Assembly (NCBI RefSeq): GCF_022179725.1
Contig: NZ_BPRC01000007.1
Location: 62,001-126,000, forward strand
DNA length: 64,000 nt
Reading direction: 5' to 3'
Source: Methylorubrum aminovorans
GTDB taxonomy: Bacteria; Pseudomonadota; Alphaproteobacteria; Rhizobiales; Beijerinckiaceae
Shown: piece by piece, positions 44,659-54,356 of the stretch
Position numbering within the stretch: position 1 is the first letter of the stretch
Layout of the letters: every line of letters starts with the position of its first letter
The notes under the pieces: generated by a model
What the model saw: the letters and a program-made list of their open reading frames with translations, nothing else
What the model was told of the DNA's origin: nothing
The model's database searches: none
Position numbers and translations under genes: made by a program

Positions 44659-45999
44659 TTGAAGAAAGCCTACGTCAAGTCCTACGGCTGCCAGATGAAC
44701 GCCTACGACGCCGGCCGCATGGCCGACGTGCTGGCAGCCGAGGGCTACAGCGCGACGGACTCGGTCGAGGAGGCCGATGTCGTCGTGCTCAACACCTGCC
44801 ACATCCGCGAGAAGGCCGCCGAGAAGGTCTATTCCGAACTCGGCCGCCTGCGCGTGCTCAAGGGCGAGCGTGCCGAGAGCGGGCAGGACACGCGCATCGT
44901 GGTGGCGGGCTGCGTCGCGCAAGCCGAAGGCCGCGAGATCCTTTCGCGCGCGCCGGCCGTCGACGTCGTCGTCGGCCCGCAGAGCTATCACCGCCTGCCG
45001 GACCTGTTGCGCCAGTCGCGCGAGGCCCGCGTCGTCGACACCGAATTCCCGGTCGAGGACAAGTTCGATCACCTGCCCGCCCGGCGCAACCGCGGCGTGA
45101 CCGGCTTCCTCACGGTGCAGGAGGGCTGCGACAAGTTCTGCGCCTTCTGCGTCGTGCCCTATACTCGCGGCGCCGAGGTCTCGCGCTCGGTGGCGGCGGT
45201 GGTGGAAGAAGCGCGCCGCCTCGTCGAGGGCGGGGTGCGCGAGATCACGCTGATCGGCCAGAACGTCAACGCCTATCACGGCGACGGGTCGGACGGCGCC
45301 CCGGCCACGCTGGGGCAGCTGATGGACGCGCTGGCTTCCGTGCCGGGCCTCCTGCGCCTGCGCTACACCACGAGCCATCCCAACGACTTCGCGGATGATC
45401 TCATTGTCGCGCACGAAAAAAATCCGCTGGTGATGCCCTACCTGCACCTGCCGGTGCAGTCGGGCTCCGACCGCATCCTGCACGCGATGAACCGACGCCA
45501 CACCGGCGACGCTTACCGCCGGTTGATCGAGCGAATCCGGAACGCGCGGCCCGACATCGCCCTGTCCTCGGACTTCATCGTCGGCTTTCCCGGCGAATCC
45601 GACGCCGACTTCGCCGAGACCATGCGGCTCGTTGCCGATATCGGCTTCGCCGCGGCCTTCTCGTTTAAGTACAGCCCGCGGGCCGGCACGCCCGCAGCGG
45701 AGCGCGAGGATGCGGTGCCGGAAACGGTGAAGACCGAGCGGCTCGCCGCCCTCCAACAGCTCCTCGATGCGCAGCGCCACGCCTTCAACGCGGCCTCGGT
45801 CGGCACGGTCACCGAGATCCTGGTCGAGAAGACCGGCCGCCATCCGGGTCAGGTCGCGGGCAAGACGCCGCATCTCCAGGCCGTGCAGTTCGATGCGCCG
45901 GCCTCGACCATCGGCACCCTGGTGCCGGTGCGGATCACGCGGGCGGGCTCGAACAGCCTGTTCGGCGAGGTGCTAGAGGGTGCGGCGGCCGCCGCATGA
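44659..45999 (+). CDS. miaB: tRNA methylthiotransferase MiaB
   Basis: MiaB methylthiolates i6A37 of tRNA. The 446-residue radical-SAM enzyme has the auxiliary cluster cysteines C11, C47 and C85, the radical-SAM triad C157, C161, C164 (GCDKFCAFC), and a C-terminal TRAM domain ([15 protein letters not shown]). The start is TTG at 44659 with CAGGG nine bases upstream. It heads miaB-phoH-ybeY-corC-lnt. Confidence 0.96.
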   Translation: MKKAYVKSYGCQMNAYDAGRMADVLAAEGYSATDSVEEADVVVLNTCHIREKAAEKVYSELGRLRVLKGERAESGQDTRIVVAGCVAQAEGREILSRAPAVDVVVGPQSYHRLPDLLRQSREARVVDTEFPVEDKFDHLPARRNRGVTGFLTVQEGCDKFCAFCVVPYTRGAEVSRSVAAVVEEARRLVEGGVREITLIGQNVNAYHGDGSDGAPATLGQLMDALASVPGLLRLRYTTSHPNDFADDLIVAHEKNPLVMPYLHLPVQSGSDRILHAMNRRHTGDAYRRLIERIRNARPDIALSSDFIVGFPGESDADFAETMRLVADIGFAAAFSFKYSPRAGTPAAEREDAVPETVKTERLAALQQLLDAQRHAFNAASVGTVTEILVEKTGRHPGQVAGKTPHLQAVQFDAPASTIGTLVPVRITRAGSNSLFGEVLEGAAAAA

Positions 46000-46035
46000 C
46001 CTATATGAGGCATATCACCATGCCGGATCTCTCGC

Positions 46036-47142
46036 GTGCCGATTGACGTTGCGTCCGCCCGTGGCCCCGCCGGCCGCAACAGCCGCCCCGGGCCGGGGCG
46101 CCCAGGATTGTCCGAGGCCGTGGAGGTCTCGCTGACCTTCGACGACAACCGGCTCGCCAGCCTCGTCTTCGGGCAGTACGACCAGAACGTCGCTCATATC
46201 GAGCGACGCCTCAGCATCACGGGCACGGCGCTCGGCAACCATCTCGTGGTCAAGGGCACGCCCGAAGCCGCCGAGAAGGCGCGGCGCGTGTTCGAGCGCC
46301 TCTACGCGCGGGTGCAGAAGGGCGGCACGACGCTCACGCTCGGCGACGTGGATGGCGTGATCCAGGAGGTCACGGTGCAGGGCAACCTGTTCCCCTCCGC
46401 CGAGATCGCGACGGAGAACGGCCGCGAGCAATTCGATCAGATCGCGACCCGCAAGCGCGGCGCCGTGCGCGCCCGCAACGCCGCGCAGAGCGACTACATC
46501 AAGCTGCTGCGCGCCAACGAACTCGTCTTCGCCGAAGGCCCCGCCGGCACCGGCAAGACCTGGCTCGCCGTCGGCCATGCCGTCTCGCTGCTGGAGCAGG
46601 GCCATGCCGAGCGCCTGATCCTGTCGCGTCCCGCGGTCGAGGCCGGCGAGCGGCTCGGCTTCCTGCCCGGCGACATGCGCGAGAAGGTCGATCCGTATCT
46701 CCGCCCGATCTACGACGCGCTCTACGATTTCATGGAGGCGCGCCACGTCGATCGCGGCCTGCAGACCGGCATCATCGAGATCGCTCCGCTCGCCTTCATG
46801 CGCGGGCGCACGCTGACCAACGCCGTGGTGCTGCTCGATGAGGCGCAGAACACCACCTCGATGCAGATGAAGATGTTCCTGACGCGGCTCGGTGAGAACT
46901 CGCGCATGATCATCACCGGCGACCCGAGCCAGATCGACCTGCCGCCGGGCCAGAAGTCGGGCCTCGTCGAGGCGGTCAACGTGCTCGACGGCGTCGAGGG
47001 CATCGGCCGCGTGCGCTTCCGCGACGTGGACGTGGTCCGCCACGATCTCGTGCGCCGCATCGTCACCGCCTACGAGTCCGCCGCCCACGGCGAGGCCGAG
47101 GCCGATCGCAACCCCAATCCGCGGCGCCGGCCGCTGGCCTGA
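46036..47142 (+). CDS. phoH: PhoH-like ATPase (YbeZ)
   Basis: A 368-residue PhoH protein. Walker A is GPAGTGKT, Walker B LLDEAQNTTSMQMKMF, with GDPSQIDLP. An N-terminal KH-like region (about 30-110) is typical of YbeZ. It functions with YbeY in RNA metabolism. GTG start at 46036; ybeY follows 17 bp later. Confidence 0.94.
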   Translation: MPIDVASARGPAGRNSRPGPGRPGLSEAVEVSLTFDDNRLASLVFGQYDQNVAHIERRLSITGTALGNHLVVKGTPEAAEKARRVFERLYARVQKGGTTLTLGDVDGVIQEVTVQGNLFPSAEIATENGREQFDQIATRKRGAVRARNAAQSDYIKLLRANELVFAEGPAGTGKTWLAVGHAVSLLEQGHAERLILSRPAVEAGERLGFLPGDMREKVDPYLRPIYDALYDFMEARHVDRGLQTGIIEIAPLAFMRGRTLTNAVVLLDEAQNTTSMQMKMFLTRLGENSRMIITGDPSQIDLPPGQKSGLVEAVNVLDGVEGIGRVRFRDVDVVRHDLVRRIVTAYESAAHGEAEADRNPNPRRRPLA

Positions 47143-47159
47143 CGCATCCCACAATCGAT

Positions 47160-47645
47160 ATGAGCGACCACGAGATCGACATCGCCGTCGAGGATGCGCG
47201 CTGGGAACAGGCCGTCCCCGACCTGGAGGCGTTCACGCTGCGTGCCATCGAGGCCGGCTTGGCAATCTTGCCCGATTCGGCCTCCGGACCGGTCGAAGTG
47301 AGTGTCCTGCTCGCGGACGATGCCACCGTTCAGGCCCTGAACCGGACGTGGCGAAACAAGGATAAGCCCACCAACGTGCTGTCGTTTCCGGCCGCCGACG
47401 GCCCGCTTCAGCCCGGCATGGCGCGGCCCTTGGGCGACGTGGTTCTTGCGTATGACACGCTCGTGCGCGAGAGTGCGGAGCAGTCGAAGCCGTTCGAGCA
47501 CCATTTCGCCCACCTCCTCGTCCATGGCACCCTTCACCTTCTCGGACAGGACCATGAGACCGGCGAGGCAGAGGCCGACGCCATGGAGACGCTCGAGGTG
47601 GCCGCGCTCCGGACTCTCGGCATTCCGAATCCCTACGAAGACTGA
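47160..47645 (+). CDS. ybeY: endoribonuclease YbeY
   Basis: A 161-residue zinc endoribonuclease for 16S rRNA maturation. The metal motif is HGTLHLLGQDH, and LNRTWRNKDKPTNVLSFP is also diagnostic. It lies between phoH and corC, and a REP-like hairpin follows the stop. Confidence 0.95.
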   Translation: MSDHEIDIAVEDARWEQAVPDLEAFTLRAIEAGLAILPDSASGPVEVSVLLADDATVQALNRTWRNKDKPTNVLSFPAADGPLQPGMARPLGDVVLAYDTLVRESAEQSKPFEHHFAHLLVHGTLHLLGQDHETGEAEADAMETLEVAALRTLGIPNPYED

Positions 47646-47646
47646 G

Positions 47647-47690
47647 GCGCTCTCCGCCGAAGCGGATGCCGGTTCGGCGAAAGAGAGCGC
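47647..47690. repeat. hairpin between ybeY and corC
   Basis: GCGCTCTC-CGCCGAA (47647-47661) pairs with TTCGGCG-AAA-GAGAGCGC (47673-47690), with a 3-base bulge. It resembles the hairpin at 38100-38140 and may belong to the same REP-like family. It lies within an otherwise continuous gene series and could tune the corC-lnt message. Confidence 0.65.
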
Positions 47691-47747
47691 GTCAGCCAAC
47701 ACACTCGCCTTCTTCCGGCACTCCCGCCGCATCCTACCTAGAGACCC

Positions 47748-48887
47748 ATGACCAACGACCGAAGTCGCGGCGCGGCCCTGGCCGCGCCAGCCGCGGACGC
47801 CGAACCCCCTCAACGCGAGGCGTGGTACGATCGTCTGTTGAACGTCTTCCACCTGCGTCCGCGCGACTCCCTGCGCACCGACATCGAGGAGGCCCTGGCC
47901 GAGCCCGACACGGGCGAGGACGCCTTCTCCCCGCTCGAACGGGCCATGCTCAAGAACGTGCTCGGCCTGCACAAGGTGCGGGTCGACGATGTCATGCTGC
48001 CCCGCGCCGACATCGTGGCGGTGGCCAGCGACACGAGCCTCGGCGATCTCCTGAAGCTGTTCCGCACCGCCGGGCATTCGCGCCTGCCGGTCTACGGCGA
48101 GACCCTCGACGACCCCCGCGGCATGGTCCACATCCGCGACTTCGTCGAATATCTCGCGACCCAGGCAGAGGCCGCGCCGCGCCGTACGGTGCCGCAGGCC
48201 GTGGCCGATGGCGAAGCCAAGCCGACACCGCGTCCGCGCCGCTCGGCCTCCACCCGCGGGGCACTCCGCAGCCTCGATCTCGGCAAGGTGGATCTCACCG
48301 CGACGCTGGCCTCCACCCGCATCCAGCGCCCGGTTCTGTTCGTGCCGCCCTCCATGCCGGCCATCGACCTGCTGGTGCGGATGCAGGCGACGCGCACCCA
48401 CATGGCCCTCGTCATCGACGAGTATGGCGGCACCGACGGTCTGATCTCGATCGAGGATCTGATCGAGATGGTGGTGGGCGATATCGAGGACGAGCACGAC
48501 GTGGCCGAGGGCCAGCTCGTCAACCGCATGGAGGGCGAGACGGAGGCGTATATCGCCGACGCCCGCGCCGGCCTTGCCGAGGTGTCGGAGGCCACCGGCC
48601 TCGATCTCGTCGCCGCCTTCGGGGAACTCGCCGCCGAGATCGACACGATCGGCGGCCTGATCGTGACGCTGGCCGGCCGGGTGCCGGCGCGCGGCGAGCG
48701 GATCGCCGGCCCCGAGGACATCGAGTTCGAGGTGCTCGACGCCGATCCCCGCCGGGTGAAGCGAATCAAGCTCCAGCGCGCCCCGGCCAAGATCGGCACC
48801 GTGGTGCCCCTCGCCCTGCCGCCACCGCGCCCGGCGCCGCACGCGCCCGAGGCGGAGACGACCCCGATCGCCGAGTCGGGCCGGTAA
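47748..48887 (+). CDS. corC: CorC-like CBS-domain protein
   Basis: A 379-residue soluble protein of the CorC/YbeX group. It has a CBS pair (VDDVMLPRADIVAV to YGETLDDPRGMVHIRDF; and RPVLFVPPSMPAIDLLVRM to LVIDEYGGTDGLISIEDLIEMVVGDI) and a C-terminal CorC_HlyC domain (about 265-350). A poorly conserved Arg/Pro-rich insert of about 45 residues lies between the CBS halves, longer than usual. It is thought to help magnesium efflux or ribosome function. Confidence 0.92.
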   Translation: MTNDRSRGAALAAPAADAEPPQREAWYDRLLNVFHLRPRDSLRTDIEEALAEPDTGEDAFSPLERAMLKNVLGLHKVRVDDVMLPRADIVAVASDTSLGDLLKLFRTAGHSRLPVYGETLDDPRGMVHIRDFVEYLATQAEAAPRRTVPQAVADGEAKPTPRPRRSASTRGALRSLDLGKVDLTATLASTRIQRPVLFVPPSMPAIDLLVRMQATRTHMALVIDEYGGTDGLISIEDLIEMVVGDIEDEHDVAEGQLVNRMEGETEAYIADARAGLAEVSEATGLDLVAAFGELAAEIDTIGGLIVTLAGRVPARGERIAGPEDIEFEVLDADPRRVKRIKLQRAPAKIGTVVPLALPPPRPAPHAPEAETTPIAESGR

Positions 48888-48912
48888 GCAGGGCGAGACG
48901 AGGCGAACAGGC

Positions 48913-50613
48913 ATGACCGCTCCGCTCGGCCGCGCGCCCGGCGCCGGAATGCGCCCGGCCGCGGCGCGGATCGGCCCCCTCGAAGCCGTCGCGCACCGCA
49001 TCATCCTGAGCCACGGTTGGCTGCGGCTCGCCATCGCCGTCGCCGCCGGTGCCTGCGGTGCGCTGGCTATGCCGCCCTTCGGCCTGTTCCCGGCCCTCGT
49101 CGTCTCGCTCTGCATCGCCGTCTGGCTGATCGACGGCGCGGCGGTCGGCGGCTCGGGCCATCGCACGGTCTGGGCCTGCGCCGGGATCGGCTGGGCTTGG
49201 GGCTTCGGCTACTTCACCGCCGGCCTGTGGTGGCTCGGCGCCGCCTTCCTCGTGGAGGCGGACCAGTTCGCTTGGGCGCTGCCGCTCGGCGTGCTCGGCC
49301 TGCCCGCCGTGCTCGCCCTGTTTTTCGCCGCGGGCTTCGCCGCCGCGCGTCTCGTCTGGTCACGGGGGGCCGGCCGCATCGCAGCACTCGCCTTCGGGCT
49401 CACCGCCGCCGAGTGGTTGCGCGGGCACGTGCTGACAGGCTTTCCCTGGAACACGCTGGGCATGGCGCTCGGAGGCAACCTCTGGACCATGCAGGCGGCC
49501 TCGCTCGTCGGCCTCTACGGCCTGACCCTGCTCGCCGTGCTGATCGCCGCCGCGCCCGCCACGCTGGCCACCGGCGCGACCCTGAAGGCGCGGATCGCAC
49601 CGACGCTGGCGGCCCTCGTCGCCCTCGCGGGGCTGGCCGCCTATGGGGCGGGGCGCGTGCCCGCCGCGCCGGACCCGACGGTGGCGGGCGTGCGCCTGCG
49701 GCTGATCCAGCCCAACATCCCGCAGGACGACCGGTTCGGCTCGGCCAACCGGGAGCGGATCGTCAGCAAATATCTCGAACTCAGCGACCGGGCGCTCTCG
49801 CCCGACCGGACCGGCATCGCCGATGTCACCCACCTGATCTGGCCGGAATCGGCCTTTCCCTTCCTGATCCAGCGCGATCCTGAGGCGCTCGGGCGGATCG
49901 GCGCGGCTCTGCCCGAGGGCAAGCAGCTCATCACCGGTGCCGCGCGGATGCGTGAATTGCCCAACGGCGAGCGGCCGACCCGCGAGAACGCGGTCTTTTT
50001 CAACTCGATCCTGACGATCGGCGCGGGCGGGCGCTTCGGCGACATCTACGACAAGGTTCACCTTGTCCCCTTCGGCGAGTACCTGCCGGGTCCCCTCGAC
50101 GCGGTGTTGCGGGCCGCCGGCCTGCGCCAGTTCATCGCCGTTCCCGGCGGCTTCACCGCGGGCGACCGCGCGGGTCAGCGCATCCTCAACGTGCCGGGCC
50201 TGCCGCCGGTCGCCGCCATGATCTGCTACGAGGCGATCTTCCCCGGCGCGATCCTGCCGCCGGATCCGGCCGACGGTGCGCCGGCGGTGCCGGGGCTGAT
50301 CCTCAACCTCACCAACGATGCATGGTTCGGCGACACGCCGGGACCGCGCCAGCACCTCGCCCAGGCCCGCCTGCGGGCCGTCGAAGAGGGGCTGCCGCTG
50401 GTGCGCGACGCCAATTCCGGCATCTCCGCGGTGGTCGATGCCCATGGCCGGATCACCGCGAGCCTTGCGCTCGGTGTCGAGGGCGTGCTCGATGCCGACC
50501 TGCCCGCCCGGCTGCCCGGCCGCACCCTCTACGCTGCCTTCGGCGACGGGCCGTTCGCCCTCGGACTGATCGCCTGCCTCCTGATCGCGCTCGCCGCCCG
50601 ACGCCGGACGTAG
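48913..50613 (+). CDS. lnt: apolipoprotein N-acyltransferase
   Basis: Lnt adds the third acyl chain to lipoproteins in the inner membrane. The 566-residue protein has about seven helices and a nitrilase-like periplasmic domain with the catalytic triad E312 (WPESAFPF), K381 (YDKVHLVPFGEYLP) and C438 (MICYEAIFP). It is the last gene of the miaB-lnt series. Confidence 0.96.
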   Translation: MTAPLGRAPGAGMRPAAARIGPLEAVAHRIILSHGWLRLAIAVAAGACGALAMPPFGLFPALVVSLCIAVWLIDGAAVGGSGHRTVWACAGIGWAWGFGYFTAGLWWLGAAFLVEADQFAWALPLGVLGLPAVLALFFAAGFAAARLVWSRGAGRIAALAFGLTAAEWLRGHVLTGFPWNTLGMALGGNLWTMQAASLVGLYGLTLLAVLIAAAPATLATGATLKARIAPTLAALVALAGLAAYGAGRVPAAPDPTVAGVRLRLIQPNIPQDDRFGSANRERIVSKYLELSDRALSPDRTGIADVTHLIWPESAFPFLIQRDPEALGRIGAALPEGKQLITGAARMRELPNGERPTRENAVFFNSILTIGAGGRFGDIYDKVHLVPFGEYLPGPLDAVLRAAGLRQFIAVPGGFTAGDRAGQRILNVPGLPPVAAMICYEAIFPGAILPPDPADGAPAVPGLILNLTNDAWFGDTPGPRQHLAQARLRAVEEGLPLVRDANSGISAVVDAHGRITASLALGVEGVLDADLPARLPGRTLYAAFGDGPFALGLIACLLIALAARRRT

Positions 50614-50727
50614 AACTTTGCCGGGCCGCGAGACCGTCTTCGATCGAGACACGAAGAAGAGCCGCGACAAGAGCGCGACATCCGGCCAATCTTGGCCGTA
50701 GGATCAACCGTCATCTCAAGGCGTTCT

Positions 50728-50775
50728 GAGAATAAGGCCCCGGCCTGTCGGCTGAAACCGGCGCGGGCCATTCTC
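50728..50775. repeat. inverted repeat upstream of the Gly-rich protein gene
   Basis: GAGAAT-aa-GGCCC (50728-50740) is complementary to GGGCC-ATTCTC (50765-50775), with two unpaired bases. It lies about 20 bp before the ATG at 50798 and next to the TGAGGA ribosome binding site. It may be a leader stem-loop affecting translation or a terminator remnant after lnt. Confidence 0.5.
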
Positions 50776-50797
50776 ATGATTTGCTGAGGAATTGACG

Positions 50798-51508
50798 ATG
50801 AAACAGATATTCATGGCTTCGGCCGTCCTCGCGGGCGCGTTGGCCTTCATTCCGGCCAGCGCCGAAGCGCAGCGGGTCGGCGGCTCCGGCGGCCTCGGCG
50901 GCGGCAATTTCCGCAGCGCGCTGGGAGCGGGCGGCGTGACCGGTTTCGGCAATCCCGGCTTCCGCGGCGGCGGCCTGGGCGGGGGCGGCATCCGGCCCGG
51001 CGGCGGCGCCATCGGCGGCGGATTCGCCGGCCGTCCGGGTGGCGGTGTCGGGATCGGTGGCGGTGGCTTCGCCGGGCGCCCTGGTTTCGGCGGCGTCCGA
51101 CCGGGCTTCGGCGGTGGCCGGCCTGGCTTCGGCGGTGGCTATGCCGGCGTCCGGCCCGGCTTCGGCCATCACGGCTGGCACGGCGGCAACCGCTGGCGGA
51201 ATGCCGGCTACTATCGCCGCGGCTACGGCTATGGCGGGATCGGTCTCGGACTGGGTCTCGGCCTCGCGGCCGGCAGCCTCTACGGTGCCTACGGCTATCC
51301 GGGCTACGGGTATGGCTACGACAGCGGCTACTACGCACAGCCCGGCTACTATGCGCCCGCCGGCTATTACGGCACCGAGACGGTGACGAGCGATGTCGGG
51401 GCCGGTGACGATGATGCGGTGGCCGAGTGCGCCCGCCGCTTCAAGACCTACGACCCGCAGACCCAGACCTACATCGCCAAGCGCGGCGTCCGCCGCTCCT
51501 GCCCGTAA
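50798..51508 (+). CDS. secreted Gly-rich BA14K-family protein
   Basis: A 236-residue protein with a signal peptide (MKQIFMASAVLAGALAF, cleavage after AEA). A long Gly-rich region has RPGFGG repeats (about 75-125), then a Gly/Leu membrane-like segment and a Tyr/Gly-rich stretch. It ends in the BA14K motif with CARRFKTYDPQTQTYIAKRG. BA14K is a small immunoreactive Brucella protein with lectin-like activity. ATG 50798 has TGAGGA upstream. Confidence 0.8.
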   Translation: MKQIFMASAVLAGALAFIPASAEAQRVGGSGGLGGGNFRSALGAGGVTGFGNPGFRGGGLGGGGIRPGGGAIGGGFAGRPGGGVGIGGGGFAGRPGFGGVRPGFGGGRPGFGGGYAGVRPGFGHHGWHGGNRWRNAGYYRRGYGYGGIGLGLGLGLAAGSLYGAYGYPGYGYGYDSGYYAQPGYYAPAGYYGTETVTSDVGAGDDDAVAECARRFKTYDPQTQTYIAKRGVRRSCP

Positions 51509-51554
51509 CGACTGAAGGGGAGGCGCCGAAGCCGGCGCCTCCCTCGTTTCAAAG

Positions 51555-51592
51555 AAAAACCCCGCCCGACCTGACGGTCGGGCGGGGTTTTT
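51555..51592. terminator. bidirectional intrinsic terminator
   Basis: AAAAACCCCGCCCGACC (51555-51571) pairs with GGTCGGGCGGGGTTTTT (51576-51592) across the loop TGAC. The T and A runs on both sides make it functional in both directions. It separates the BA14K gene from the convergent catalase gene. Confidence 0.95.
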
Positions 51593-51613
51593 CATGTCGG
51601 TGGAGCGCTGGCC

Positions 51614-53203
51614 TTACTCGGCGGCGACCTTCTGCGGAGCGTTGCCGCCCTCGGTGTAGGTCTCAGCCTGGAGGCGCTTGTGCGGGGCAGCGCGGCCCGG
51701 CAGCGGCGGCAGGGCCTTGGCCTTCTCCAGATCGATCCCGGCGCCCTCGGCGACGCGGCGGCCGTAATCCTCGTCGGCGTGCCAGAAGTGCCAGACCATC
51801 CGAAGCTGGATCGGCTCGGGGCACTGCTTCATGTCGGCCACGAGATTGGCGATCAGGTCCTCGCGCTCCCAGTCCTGGAACGAGCGGTAGCGCACGCCGG
51901 CCTGGGTGTAGTCGTCCTCGGTGCGCGAGGTCTGGTAGCGGCCGAGATTGCCGCTCACCGGCTGGTGATACTCCTTGCGCTTGGGCGCCTCGGCCAGCCC
52001 CTCGCCGAGCGTCGAGGGCTCGTAGTTGATGTGTTTGTTGGGGCCCGTGCCGTCGACGCTGTAGGTCATCTGGCCGTCGCGCTGGTTCGAGTAGACCTTC
52101 ACGCCTGGCTGCGGCGCGTTGATCGGCAGTTGCAGGTAGTTCGGGCCGACGCGGTAGCGCTGCGTGTCCGAGTAGGACAGGGTGCGGCCCTGCAGCATCT
52201 TGTCGTCCGAGAAGTCGATGCCGTCCACAAGCACGCCGGTGCCGAAGGCGGACTGCTCGACCTCGGCGAAGAAGTTGTCCGGCACGCGGTCGAGCACCAT
52301 GCGGCCGACGGGGAGGAGCGGGAAGTCCTCGACCGGCCACAGCTTGGTGTCGTCGAGCGGATCGAACGACAGGTGGTCGTTCGGGCCGTCGGGCATGATC
52401 TGCACACAGAACTCCCACTCGGGGAAATTGCCGGCCTTGATGTTGTCGTAGAGGTCACGCGTGGCGTGGCCGACATCCTTGGCCTGGATCTCAGAGGCCT
52501 GCTGCGAGGTCAGGTTGCGCACGCCGAGCTTGGGCTCGAAGTGGAACTTGCACAGCACCGCCTCACCCTGATCGTTGATCAGCTTGTAGGTGTTGACGCC
52601 CGAGCCTTCCATCTCGCGGTAGTTGGCCGGGATGCCCCAGGGCGACTTGAGGTGCGTCACCATGTGGATCGACTCGGGGTGCTGCGCCACGAAGTCGAAG
52701 AACCGCCAAGCCTCCTGGCGGTTGGTCACCGGGTCGGGCTTGAACGCGTGGATCATGTCGGGGAACTTGATCGCGTCGCGGATGAAGAAGACCTTGAGGT
52801 TATTGCCCACCAGGTCCCAGTTGCCCTCGACGGTCTTGAACTTCACCGCGAAGCCGCGCGGGTCGCGCTCGGTCTCGGGCGATTCCTTGGCGCCGGCCAC
52901 AGTCGAGAAGCGTACGAAGACCGGGGTCTTCACGCCGGTCTCGTTGAGGACGCGGGCGCGGGTGTACTTGGAGGCCGGCTCGTTGCCGATCTTGCCGTAG
53001 GCCTCGAAATAGCCGTGCGCTCCGGCGCCGCGGGCGTGGACGACACGCTCCGGAATGCGCTCACGGTCGAAATGCGTGATCTTCTCGATGAACTGATAGT
53101 TCTCGAGCGTCGCCGGTCCTCTCTCGCCGACCGTTCGCAGGCTCTGGTTGTCGCGGACCGGATGGCCCTGGCGGGTCGTCAAAATCGGACGGTTCTCGCT
53201 CAT
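51614..53203 (-). CDS. monofunctional heme catalase
   Basis: A 529-residue catalase degrading H2O2. Motifs seen: the distal histidine region [19 protein letters not shown], distal Asn near [11 protein letters not shown], and the proximal tyrosine in the segment [24 protein letters not shown]-binding-type residues and normal small-subunit length suggest a KatA-like clade; the clade is not certain. AAGGAGAG precedes the ATG. The divergent oxyR is the likely regulator. Confidence 0.95.
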   Translation of the reverse strand: MSENRPILTTRQGHPVRDNQSLRTVGERGPATLENYQFIEKITHFDRERIPERVVHARGAGAHGYFEAYGKIGNEPASKYTRARVLNETGVKTPVFVRFSTVAGAKESPETERDPRGFAVKFKTVEGNWDLVGNNLKVFFIRDAIKFPDMIHAFKPDPVTNRQEAWRFFDFVAQHPESIHMVTHLKSPWGIPANYREMEGSGVNTYKLINDQGEAVLCKFHFEPKLGVRNLTSQQASEIQAKDVGHATRDLYDNIKAGNFPEWEFCVQIMPDGPNDHLSFDPLDDTKLWPVEDFPLLPVGRMVLDRVPDNFFAEVEQSAFGTGVLVDGIDFSDDKMLQGRTLSYSDTQRYRVGPNYLQLPINAPQPGVKVYSNQRDGQMTYSVDGTGPNKHINYEPSTLGEGLAEAPKRKEYHQPVSGNLGRYQTSRTEDDYTQAGVRYRSFQDWEREDLIANLVADMKQCPEPIQLRMVWHFWHADEDYGRRVAEGAGIDLEKAKALPPLPGRAAPHKRLQAETYTEGGNAPQKVAAE

Positions 53204-53338
53204 GCGTCACTCTCTCCTTGAAAGGCAGGGGTCTTCAGGTGGGGTCGCTCGGCACGTCCGCACAGCCTGGAACCATTCTGTTTCGACGGTATGACCCAGG
53301 CATGACCTATTGGCAAATGCATCGTTACAAAGATTGTG

Positions 53339-53353
53339 ATAGATACGGCCTAT
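53339..53353. promoter_or_regulatory. OxyR half-site overlapping the oxyR start
   Basis: ATAG-N7-CTAT (53339-53353) matches one dimer half of the OxyR site. The final TAT includes the oxyR start codon. A degenerate second half at 53317-53331 is less convincing. A GGTATGACC/GGCATGACC direct repeat lies about 40 bp upstream on the catalase side. Control of both genes by OxyR is inferred. Confidence 0.5.
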
Positions 53354-54290
53354 GAATCTGTCCGGCCTGTCGCTCCGCGATCTCGAATATGTCGTGGCTG
53401 TCGCCGACGAAGGGCATTTCGGTCGGGCCGCCGAGCGCTGCAACGTGAGCCAGCCGACGCTCTCCGTGCAGGTCCGCAAACTGGAAAACGCGCTCGGGCT
53501 GACCTTGTTCGAACGATCCAACCGGCGCGTGTTGCTGACCATGGCCGGGCAGGGCATCGTCCGGCAGGCCCGCGTGGTGCTCAGCGAAGCGCAGCGCTTG
53601 CTGGCGCTCGCGGTCGAGGGGCGCGGCTCACCGCTGACCGGCCGGCTGGTGCTCGCCGCGATCCAGACGCTCGGCCCCTACTATTTCCCGCTCGTGCTGC
53701 GCCTGCTGCGCCAGGAATTTCCGCTGCTGACGCTGGCGCTCAGCGAGGCGCGCACCGCCGAGATCCTCGACGGGCTGCGCGACGGGCGCATCGACGCGGC
53801 CCTGGTCTCGCTCCCGGTCGCGGCCTCGGGGCTGACGGTCTCGCCGCTCTTCGTCGAGCCGTTCCGGCTCGCCTGTCCGGCCGATCATGCCTTCGCTCAA
53901 GGGGCTGCCCCGCGGGCGGAGCATCTGAGCGGGCCGGACCTGCTGCTGCTCGACGAGGGCAACTGCCTGCGCGACCAGACCATCGCCGCCTGCGGCACCC
54001 TCAGGGGCGCCGGCCGCCACGCGACGAGCCTGGAGACCCTGCGCTCGATGGTGGCGGCGGGCGCGGGCTACACCCTGATCCCGGCGCTGGCCGTGCCCAC
54101 CGGCCCCGATCCGAGCGGGTTGACCGTCATGCGCCACTTCGAGGGGGAGGGGCCAGGCCGCACGCTGGCCCTGGCTTGGCGCTCCAGCGATCCGCGGGCG
54201 GCGGGGCTGGCCCATCTCGCGGCCTTCTTCCGGGCGCACGCCCCGGCGGGCACCGCCGCCTGTCGGGAGGACGAAGAGTATCGCGCCTGA
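53352..54290 (+). CDS. oxyR: hydrogen-peroxide-inducible regulator OxyR
   Basis: A 312-residue LysR-type regulator. The HTH covers residues 1-60, with HFGRAAERCNVSQPTLSVQVRKLE. The redox pair is C205 and C214 (GNCLRDQTIAAC), matching E. coli C199 and C208. The ATG at 53352 has no ribosome binding site and sits about 10 bp after a -10-like GATAGA, so a leaderless message is possible. It is divergent from catalase. Confidence 0.93.
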   Translation: MNLSGLSLRDLEYVVAVADEGHFGRAAERCNVSQPTLSVQVRKLENALGLTLFERSNRRVLLTMAGQGIVRQARVVLSEAQRLLALAVEGRGSPLTGRLVLAAIQTLGPYYFPLVLRLLRQEFPLLTLALSEARTAEILDGLRDGRIDAALVSLPVAASGLTVSPLFVEPFRLACPADHAFAQGAAPRAEHLSGPDLLLLDEGNCLRDQTIAACGTLRGAGRHATSLETLRSMVAAGAGYTLIPALAVPTGPDPSGLTVMRHFEGEGPGRTLALAWRSSDPRAAGLAHLAAFFRAHAPAGTAACREDEEYRA

Positions 54291-54356
54291 TCACCGGAAG
54301 AAGGGGAAGGCCGGGATCACGAGCCCCTGGCCGGCGCGCCGCGTCGGGGCCTCACC

